This document shows positions 1 to 5,336 of a stretch of 6,494 nucleotides of DNA, one piece after another. Source of the DNA: an uncultured Opitutia bacterium (GTDB lineage: Bacteria > Verrucomicrobiota > Verrucomicrobiia > Opitutales > UBA953). The notes below the pieces were generated by a model. It made no database searches. It was not told the origin of the DNA and was given only the letters and a program-made list of their open reading frames with translations. Positions within the stretch are counted from its first letter, which is position 1, and every line of letters begins with the position of its first letter. The position numbers and the translations under genes are program-made. Location of the stretch: the NCBI GenBank assembly GCA_903910245.1, contig CAIVYX010000292.1, forward strand, positions 1 through 6,494, in the 5' to 3' direction.

Positions 1-2
1 CC

Positions 3-566
3 ATGGCATTCACCGAAGTTCTCCTCATCAAGCCCGTCGACGGCCTAGGCGCCGAAGGCGAGCAGGTCCGCGTCCGCGCGGGCTTCGCGCGTAATTACCT
101 GCTCCCGCAGGGAATCGCGCTCCCCGTCAATCGCTCGAACACGAAGTACGTCGAGGCCCTTAAGAAGGCCCGCGAAGTCCGTGAATCCCGCGATCTCGAA
201 TCCGCCAACGCGACCGCCACCAAGCTGGCCGCCATCAAGCTCGTCTTCGCCGTCAAGACCGGTGAAGGAGGCAAGATGTTCGGCGCGATCAGCACCGCTG
301 AAATCTCCGCCAAGCTCGCTGAGCATGGCATTGAAATCGAGCGCAAGCGCATCCATCTCGGCCAGGGCCCCGTCAAACTTCTCGGCAAGCACACCACGAG
401 CATCCGCCTCCATGGCACCGTCATGGTCGAGCAGGAGTTCGAAGTCGTTTCCGAGAACCCGATCGAAGTCGCCGCCGAAGAGGCCCCCGAGCCGGAAGAG
501 CGCGAGTTCCGCGACGACAAGGGCAAGAAGGCCCGCAAGCCCCGCAAGGAAAAGGAAGCGAAGTAA
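3..566 (+). CDS. rplI: 50S ribosomal protein bL9 with extended charged C-terminal tail
   Basis: Component of the large ribosomal subunit; in the family it binds 23S rRNA near the L1 stalk and helps reading-frame fidelity. The protein has 187 residues. The N-terminal domain carries the bL9 signature: G16, G19, V24, G27-F28, N31-Y32-L33, G37 and A39 are all correctly spaced (GFARNYLLPQG core). A charged linker helix runs over about residues 44-75, and the C-terminal domain over about 80-150 contains KMFGAIS and the EIERKRIHL stretch. Typical bL9 is about 148-150 residues, so residues 151-187 are an extra tail, acidic first (about E152-E166) and then basic (K174-K187). The ATG at 3 gives the expected bL9 N-terminus (MAFTEVLL); only two bases precede it, so its ribosome binding site is outside the window. 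It is probably the last gene of an rpsF/ssb/rpsR-type operon, since a terminator follows 20 nt after the stop; the upstream genes are not visible. Identification is secure. Confidence 0.97.
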   Translation: MAFTEVLLIKPVDGLGAEGEQVRVRAGFARNYLLPQGIALPVNRSNTKYVEALKKAREVRESRDLESANATATKLAAIKLVFAVKTGEGGKMFGAISTAEISAKLAEHGIEIERKRIHLGQGPVKLLGKHTTSIRLHGTVMVEQEFEVVSENPIEVAAEEAPEPEEREFRDDKGKKARKPRKEKEAK

Positions 567-586
567 CGCTTTGCTGCTTACCAAAC

Positions 587-614
587 AAAAGCCCGCCAAA
601 CGGCGGGCTTTTTT
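587..614. terminator. Bidirectional intrinsic terminator between convergent genes
   Basis: An 11-bp perfect stem pairs 587-597 (AAAAGCCCGCC) with 602-612 (GGCGGGCTTTT) around the 4-nt loop AAAC. On the plus strand the GC-rich stem is followed by six T at 609-614, 20 nt after the rplI stop. Read on the minus strand the same hairpin is followed by TTTTGTTT, 22 nt after the stop of the EEP gene. It therefore fits both convergent genes. Confidence 0.93.
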
Positions 615-634
615 GTGCGTGGATGCTCGGGCGA

Positions 635-928
635 TCAGCGCGCCTTGATCCAGTCAGGGCTCACGATGGCGAACTCGAGGTGGCCTTTGTAGAAGTTGAG
701 CTGCCCGACCCATTTGACGGCCACACCCTTCTTAATCGCCTTCACGGCCTGCAGGAGCTTGGGGTCTGGCACGTAGACCGGATAGCGCGTCTCCCCGATT
801 GTGATCGAAGGCTTCGTGCCGCCGTTGCAGATGCCTTCGAGCAGATAAAGCTCGCCGATGGTCTTACTGATCTGCTCCGGACTCAAAGTCGGCAGGGTCT
901 TGGCGTCGTGCAGCTTGCTCCGGTCCAA
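635..928 (-). other. Extra C-terminal domain of the EEP protein, possibly OB-like
   Basis: Past the final SDHFPI motif and a Pro/Ala/Leu-rich linker, about 95 residues remain. They predict an alpha helix (SPEQISKTIGELYLLEGI) followed by alternating beta strands: PSITIGETRYPVYV, GVAVKWVGQLNFYKGHL, EFAIVSPDWI. The pattern of short strands with Gly turns and a closing strand recalls a small OB-type barrel, but no signature motif is present. The domain assignment is inference from the strand pattern only; the start boundary is approximate. Confidence 0.4.
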
Positions 929-2149
929 TTCCGCGGGGAACGCGGGTAGGCCGAGCGCCGGAGCGAGTTCAGGGCGGGTCAGCGGCGAGGCGCCGACTTC
1001 GGTGCGCAAGACGAATTCAGCTTTGATGGGGAAGTGATCACTTACGCCGGCTCCGGGGCCGTAGTTGCTCAGGCGCCAGGGTACGACTGGGTAGGCGTGG
1101 GCGTTCAGGCCGGGTAGGATTATGGCGCCGAAGCTGCCGCCGACGTAGTCGACACCGTTGCCGTCCGCCAGCCCGCGCGAGATGACGAGGTGCATGAGCG
1201 TGCCCCACTCGCCTTGGTATTCGTCGGACTTCCGCTCGGCGGGCTCGACGTCGAACCAGAGGTTGTAAAGGTCGGCGGCACCGCTCGCCAACTTGCCAGC
1301 GTCGCCCTGCGAACCGAGTACATCTTGGATACCGGTCTTGGGCATGTACGGGTAGCGCTGCTTATGGTTATAATGGGAATTGAGGTCGCCGCCGAAGACG
1401 ATGTTGGCCTTGGGGTCGGCCTTGAGGATCTCATCGAGGCGGGTGCGGGCCACGCCGGCATTCTGGATGCGGGTGGGTTCGGTCTGGGCGCTGCCGGCAC
1501 CGCTCTTCCAGTGGTTCGCAAAAACGAAGAGGGACTCACCGCCGAATTCCAATTCGGCTTCGACGATCGTACGGGCTTCCTCCACATGATGCTGCCGAGT
1601 GCTCTTGATGGGCAGGCGGGTGAGGATGGCGCAATGGATGGCCTCCTTGGAGAGGTCGAGCACGTCGCCGAGGACGACCTTATAGCCCGTCAGGCCTTCG
1701 TCTTCCAGTGCCTTCATGAGCCAGGCTTCGATGGGCGCGCCGCTCTGCTCGGGGGTAAGCTCACCTTTAAGGATGTCGCGGTAGTTTCGGTCGCGGTGCG
1801 CAGCCACGAAGGCCTCGGGCGTGATGGTGGTGGCCGGGGTGTGGTCGGCCTCGAGCTCGTCGAGGATCAGGACGTCGGGGCCACGGCCATTCTCCGAGGT
1901 CTTCAGTACGGCCGCGAGGCGGCTGAGCTTGGCGGACAGCTTCGCGGGGGTCCAACGCTCGGCTCCGGTTCCGGTGACCGGGAAATCAGCGTATAGCGAG
2001 ATCGCATCGAGGTCGAAGAGGTTCTCCACGTTGAACGCCATCACGGTGCAGCGCTTCGCCGTCGTCGCCTTCTCTTCAGCGCGGCTGGCGACCGACGTGA
2101 GTAGCGCGGCGACGAGGGCGAGGCCGGGCAGGATTTTTTTAAGAAACAT
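635..2149 (-). CDS. Secreted endonuclease/exonuclease/phosphatase (EEP) family protein
   Basis: Predicted metal-dependent phosphodiesterase exported from the cytoplasm; the substrate (DNA, RNA or another phosphoester) cannot be read from sequence. I chose the ATG at 2149 (504 residues) because it begins a clean signal peptide: KK, a hydrophobic core, then cleavage after SRA at about residue 24. The frame stays open to a GTG at 2209, and an ATG at 2164 is also possible; no start has a strong Shine-Dalgarno sequence. Numbering from 2149, the EEP fold spans about 33-380: N40 and E42 in AFNVENLFD, catalytic E98 in LILDELE, N212-H213 in ANHWKSG, D255 and N257 in GGDLNSH, and D371-H372 in SDHFPI. 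The Asp that usually supports the catalytic His (LDH/LDY strand) is Met319 here. About 120 further residues at the C-terminus form a separate, possibly OB-like, domain. It is divergent from the PEP-CTERM gene and convergent with rplI. The family call is firm; the precise activity is unknown. Confidence 0.9.
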   Translation of the reverse strand: MFLKKILPGLALVAALLTSVASRAEEKATTAKRCTVMAFNVENLFDLDAISLYADFPVTGTGAERWTPAKLSAKLSRLAAVLKTSENGRGPDVLILDELEADHTPATTITPEAFVAAHRDRNYRDILKGELTPEQSGAPIEAWLMKALEDEGLTGYKVVLGDVLDLSKEAIHCAILTRLPIKSTRQHHVEEARTIVEAELEFGGESLFVFANHWKSGAGSAQTEPTRIQNAGVARTRLDEILKADPKANIVFGGDLNSHYNHKQRYPYMPKTGIQDVLGSQGDAGKLASGAADLYNLWFDVEPAERKSDEYQGEWGTLMHLVISRGLADGNGVDYVGGSFGAIILPGLNAHAYPVVPWRLSNYGPGAGVSDHFPIKAEFVLRTEVGASPLTRPELAPALGLPAFPAELDRSKLHDAKTLPTLSPEQISKTIGELYLLEGICNGGTKPSITIGETRYPVYVPDPKLLQAVKAIKKGVAVKWVGQLNFYKGHLEFAIVSPDWIKAR

Positions 2150-2197
2150 ATGACCCACAACCATGGGCAGGCATCCCCTAAACCCCATCGCGAACTC

Positions 2198-2233
2198 GGT
2201 GAAATCCACGTGACAGTAAGATGGCTTTTCACC
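2198..2233. repeat. 7-bp inverted repeat, candidate operator
   Basis: GGTGAAA at 2198-2204 is matched by its exact reverse complement TTTCACC at 2227-2233, with a 22-nt spacer that includes the 6-bp palindrome CACGTG at 2207-2212. The centre lies about 66 nt upstream of the chosen EEP start codon. The spacer is long for a simple dimer operator, and 7-bp matches can arise by chance, so a regulatory role is only possible. Confidence 0.3.
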
Positions 2234-2311
2234 CTAACGTCACCTTGGCGTAGCCGAAAAACCATGACACACATCCGCCACTCTCCCGACAAAAACACGT
2301 CACTCCCCGTG

Positions 2312-2329
2312 TAATATTAATAATAGATA
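2312..2329 (+). promoter_or_regulatory. Possible -10 region for the PEP-CTERM gene
   Basis: This is the only strongly AT-rich patch in the intergenic region. It offers -10-like hexamers TAATAT (2312-2317) and TAGATA (2324-2329), 28-40 nt upstream of the start codon. No recognisable TTGACA-like -35 is found at 16-18 bp upstream, so it is a weak candidate; an alternative sigma factor or an activator-dependent promoter would also fit. Confidence 0.35.
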
Positions 2330-2342
2330 AGCAGACTCGGGC

Positions 2343-2348
2343 GGAGAG
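2343..2348 (+). promoter_or_regulatory. Ribosome binding site of the PEP-CTERM gene
   Basis: GGAGAG at 2343-2348 ends 9 nt before the ATG at 2358. It decides the start: a second ATG at 2350-2352 is in another frame and lies only one base after the site, too close to be used. Confidence 0.7.
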
Positions 2349-2357
2349 CATGTTGGC

Positions 2358-5324
2358 ATGCGCTCATCCTTCGTCCGCCTTCCTCGCCGAGGAATTTTCC
2401 CTTTCGCCGCCTTGCTCGCGCTCGGCGCCGCGAGCGTAACGGCCGGCCCGATCAGTTTCGACGGCACCACGACTTACACGCAGGACTTCCAGTCGATGAC
2501 GTCGGCGACGAACACTGTCGCCTTGGCCGGTTCGACGATGACGGAGGTATCGGCATTGACCGGCGGCGGTGGCGTGCAGGGATGGTATGTCTACGGGCAG
2601 AATTGGACGACGGCTTCGACCGCGAAATGGGTGGCGGGCGACACTGGGAGCGGAACCGGCGGCGGCTTCAGAGAGCTCATCGACACCCAGCCGACCGTGG
2701 GACGGGCGCTCGGTTCGCTGGCTTCCGGTTCGGCCGGCGGCTTTTTCGGATTGGTCCTGCAGAACAGCTCCGGCCAGACCATCAACAACCTGAGCATCGC
2801 GTACGACGCGGTCATGAATCGCAATCCCAACGGAGCTACTGGCGTCGTCAATACTTTCGCCCTTGGTTACGCGGTCAGTTCTACGGCAGTGGTGAGCGCG
2901 ACGCAGGCGTCGCTGGGTGCAGCGGGTACCTTTGGTGCCTCGTTGAATTCGACCACGTTAGGCTTCTCGACACCTTCATCTGGTACAGGCGCGCCTAGCG
3001 CGACTGCAGCCACGAATAATCCTCTCTTCAAGATCGGTAACACCATAACCGGCACACTTTCGTCCTTAGGCTGGGGCGCCGGCCAATACCTCTACATCGC
3101 CTGGAGTGACCTTAACGAAGCCGGCAACGACGCAACCGCCGGCGTGGATAACTTTTCGCTCAGCGTACCTGTCGGCGTCCTGAGCCTCACTTGGGGTTTG
3201 GTCGTCGACGGTACTTGGGACTTAGCCACCGCTAATTTCATGGCTGGGGGGTCGCCCACCGTATTTGCAGCCGCCAACGAGGTCACCTTTGATAACGCCG
3301 CCGGTGGCATTATCACTTTGTCCGGCTCGCTGGCTCCCACCTCCGTCACGGTCTCCGCGGCGTCGGGCACTTATACCTTCAACGGACCCACCGCTGCGGA
3401 TAAAATTACCGGAGGCACCAGTATCGCGAAGTCCGGCGCCGGCACCTTGGTGCTGACTTCCGCCAATGACTTCACGGGTGGCGTCGCCATCACGGGCGGT
3501 ACGGTGCAGATCGATGGAGCTGGAAGATTGGGCACCGGCCCGATCAGCCTCAACGGCAGCGGCGCCAGTCTCGTCAGCACGTCTTCCTCGGCCGTGTCGA
3601 TGTCGGCCAATGCTCTTTCGATCGGCGCCAGTGGCGGCACGATCAATACGGGTGCAAACGGCTTGACCGTCGGGGCTCTAACCACTTCCGGGATGCTGAC
3701 GAAGTCGGGGGCTGGTAGCCTCACGGTCGGCACGGTGACTCCTAATGCCGGGACGGGTTTCTCGGTCGGTGCTGGTGACCTCGTGCTTGGACAGGCTATT
3801 GGGACGGTGAAGGTATTTGTTAACTCCACCCTGACCGGCAACCTAGTGTTGAATAGTGGAATCCGCTTCGACGTCGACGGTACAAGTACGATTTCTGGCA
3901 CCGGCAAGATCAAGGTAGCCGCCACGGGCGCGCTGATCTCCAACTCCTCGGGCGATCTCGGCGGCACGATTTCAACTGAGATCGCTTTGAATAGTAACGC
4001 TATCGCCTTCGCCAAAGGAACCTGGGCTGGGTCGAGTTACACGCCTTCGACCAGTTTCCTCACCACCGTCGGCGGCACTACTGGCGGCGCGTTAAGTGTC
4101 TTTTTCCTTTCGGGTGATTCCGACGTCGACCTATCCAATAATTCCACCACCGGCGGCGGTGCGGGTACGTTGACCCTGACCGGCGCGAGTACCTACACCG
4201 GGAATACGTCCATCAGTGCCAATACTCCAGCCAGCCCTGCCGTTAGTAGCGTCGTCCTCGGTGTCAATAATGCGCTGCCGACCACGACGGGCCTGATTGT
4301 CGGCACGAAGGCGAACGTCGGCGTGCCGGTGTTGGACCTGAATGGAAAGAATCAGCAGTTCGCCTACGTGGCCGATGGCGCCAACGTCACGGCCGCCAAG
4401 TACCTCAAGATTGTCAACAACGCGGCCTCGGCATCCGTTCTGACGCTCGGTGGCTCGGTCAGCCCCGGGGCGGCCTTCTCCGGCTATATCTCCGATGGCG
4501 CCGGCACCATCGCCCTCGTGAAGACAGGCGTAAATACCCAGATTCTGTCCGGGTCCGGCGCATATACCGGAGGAGTCACGGTCACCGCCGGCACGCTCCA
4601 GGTGAAAGGCGCCTCGCCCTCCACCGTCAGCTCGGCGCTGGGTGCGCCTACTAGCGCGGTCGTCGTCAATAACAGCGGACAGTTATTCGTTAGCGCTTCC
4701 ATCGCCAACGCCGTCACGGTCAACTCTGGCGGGCGCGTTTCTGGCAACGGTCAGCTCGATCTGATCACCGTCAACTCCGGCGGCGTCCTCGCCGCCAACA
4801 CCACGCTGACCCAACTGAACGCCGCGACGTTGACCGCCAATAACACGGCGACGTTGGCGGGCGGTTCCATCATCGAATGGAAGCTGAACGACGCCTCGGC
4901 CGCAGCCGGTATCGGCTACGATACCTTCAACTTCACCACGGGCCTCGACCTCAGTGGGGCTTCCGCCGCGAACAAGATCGTGGTGCGAATTATTTCTTTC
5001 AATAGCCCTGGCGACGCCACCGCCGGTAATCCCTTGGCCATGAACAAGGGGTCGCTCAAAACGTTCGCCTTTGCGAGCGCTTCCTCGGTGACGAAGCCGA
5101 CGCTTGGGACCAACATCGCTGACTTGTTCACGTATGACGTCTCGCAGTTTCGCTATACCGACGGCACTTCCTCCGATGCTGGCCTTTGGGCGATGTCCTT
5201 TGATCAAAATACGACGACGATGACGCTCACTACTGTCGTGCCCGAGCCTTCGACCTATGGCTTGGGTCTCGGAGCGCTCCTCCTGGCCGCAGCGGCCATC
5301 CGTCGGCGTAGGCGCAAGGCCTAA
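2358..5324 (+). CDS. PEP-CTERM surface protein with autotransporter-associated beta-strand repeats
   Basis: Large exported protein of 988 residues, probably a surface or matrix adhesin-like structural protein; no enzymatic motif is visible. The signal peptide is residues 1-29 (RLPRR, then a hydrophobic core, cleavage after VTA). An N-terminal beta-rich domain covers about 31-270 (TYTQDFQSM, WYVYGQNW, RALGSLASGSAGGFFGLVL, YLYIAWSDLNEAGNDA). Residues 275-825 are Gly/Ser/Thr/Ala-rich with autotransporter-associated beta-strand repeats, suggesting a beta-solenoid. A C-terminal module (about 826-958: GGSIIEWKLND, GYDTFNF, DLFTYDVSQFRYTDG) precedes the sorting signal VPEPSTYG, a hydrophobic helix and RRRRRK. 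In PEP-CTERM families an exosortase (XrtA/EpsH-like) encoded elsewhere processes this signal. There is no autotransporter barrel at the C-terminus, and no cysteine in the whole protein. A GGAGAG ribosome binding site supports the start. The exact biological role is unknown. Confidence 0.93.
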   Translation: MRSSFVRLPRRGIFPFAALLALGAASVTAGPISFDGTTTYTQDFQSMTSATNTVALAGSTMTEVSALTGGGGVQGWYVYGQNWTTASTAKWVAGDTGSGTGGGFRELIDTQPTVGRALGSLASGSAGGFFGLVLQNSSGQTINNLSIAYDAVMNRNPNGATGVVNTFALGYAVSSTAVVSATQASLGAAGTFGASLNSTTLGFSTPSSGTGAPSATAATNNPLFKIGNTITGTLSSLGWGAGQYLYIAWSDLNEAGNDATAGVDNFSLSVPVGVLSLTWGLVVDGTWDLATANFMAGGSPTVFAAANEVTFDNAAGGIITLSGSLAPTSVTVSAASGTYTFNGPTAADKITGGTSIAKSGAGTLVLTSANDFTGGVAITGGTVQIDGAGRLGTGPISLNGSGASLVSTSSSAVSMSANALSIGASGGTINTGANGLTVGALTTSGMLTKSGAGSLTVGTVTPNAGTGFSVGAGDLVLGQAIGTVKVFVNSTLTGNLVLNSGIRFDVDGTSTISGTGKIKVAATGALISNSSGDLGGTISTEIALNSNAIAFAKGTWAGSSYTPSTSFLTTVGGTTGGALSVFFLSGDSDVDLSNNSTTGGGAGTLTLTGASTYTGNTSISANTPASPAVSSVVLGVNNALPTTTGLIVGTKANVGVPVLDLNGKNQQFAYVADGANVTAAKYLKIVNNAASASVLTLGGSVSPGAAFSGYISDGAGTIALVKTGVNTQILSGSGAYTGGVTVTAGTLQVKGASPSTVSSALGAPTSAVVVNNSGQLFVSASIANAVTVNSGGRVSGNGQLDLITVNSGGVLAANTTLTQLNAATLTANNTATLAGGSIIEWKLNDASAAAGIGYDTFNFTTGLDLSGASAANKIVVRIISFNSPGDATAGNPLAMNKGSLKTFAFASASSVTKPTLGTNIADLFTYDVSQFRYTDGTSSDAGLWAMSFDQNTTTMTLTTVVPEPSTYGLGLGALLLAAAAIRRRRRKA
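3429..4610 (+). repeat. Autotransporter-associated beta-strand repeat units
   Basis: At protein level, diverged units share the pattern K-[ST]-G-x-G-T-L-x-L-[ST]-x-x-[NS]-x-[FY]-[ST]-G-x-[VT]-x-[IV]. The clearest are 3429-3512 (KSGAGTLVLTSANDFTGG and on), 4158-4223 (GAGTLTLTGASTYTGNTSIS) and 4521-4610 (KTGVNTQILSGSGAYTGG and on, ending GTLQVKG). A partial unit lies at 3702-3797 (KSGAGSLTVGTV). The DNA copies have diverged, so this is an old repeat family and not a recent tandem expansion. Confidence 0.85.
5238..5321 (+). other. PEP-CTERM exosortase sorting signal
   Basis: Residues 961-988 contain VPEPSTYG, then a hydrophobic helix (about 967-981, GLGLGALLLAAAA) and a basic end RRRRRKA. This is the three-part layout of PEP-CTERM domains. 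The five arginines use four different codons (cgt, cgg, cgt, agg, cgc), so the run is not a simple trinucleotide expansion and is likely kept by selection. Confidence 0.93.
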
Positions 5325-5336
5325 GCCCCCTCCAGC

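Larger units (their letters stand above)
2150..2357. promoter_or_regulatory. Divergent intergenic control region
   Basis: This 208-nt stretch separates the start of the minus-strand EEP gene from the start of the plus-strand PEP-CTERM gene, so both promoters should lie here. I see no clean sigma-70 -35/-10 pair on either strand. It contains an AT-rich block at 2312-2330, a 7-bp inverted repeat at 2198-2233 enclosing the palindrome CACGTG (2207-2212), and two copies of ACGTCAC (2237-2243 and 2297-2303) exactly 60 bp apart. It holds no credible small ORF or RNA gene. Confidence 0.6.

Noticed and set aside
1..6. CCATGG at the window start as a possible cloning junction
   Set aside because: It contains the natural rplI start codon, and the same hexamer occurs elsewhere in the window (for example 2161-2166), so it is not informative.
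45..599. 184-codon open frame opposite rplI
   Set aside because: It lies fully antisense to a certain ribosomal protein gene and crosses the terminator hairpin.
1190..1996. 268-codon open frame on the plus strand inside the EEP gene
   Set aside because: It is the antisense shadow of a gene with full catalytic motifs; its translation shows no domain and arises from high GC.
2207..2209. GTG at 2209 as the start of the EEP gene (524 residues)
   Set aside because: It would put 20 extra residues before a clean signal peptide (MFLKKILPGL) and has no ribosome binding site; the ATG at 2149 is more likely.
2350..2352. ATG just before the PEP-CTERM start
   Set aside because: It is out of frame with the long coding region and sits too close to the GGAGAG site.
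3371..4015. 214-codon open frame on the minus strand inside the PEP-CTERM gene
   Set aside because: It is Pro/Val/Ala-rich low-complexity translation, the reverse of Gly/Thr/Ser-rich codons; there is no motif or ribosome binding site.
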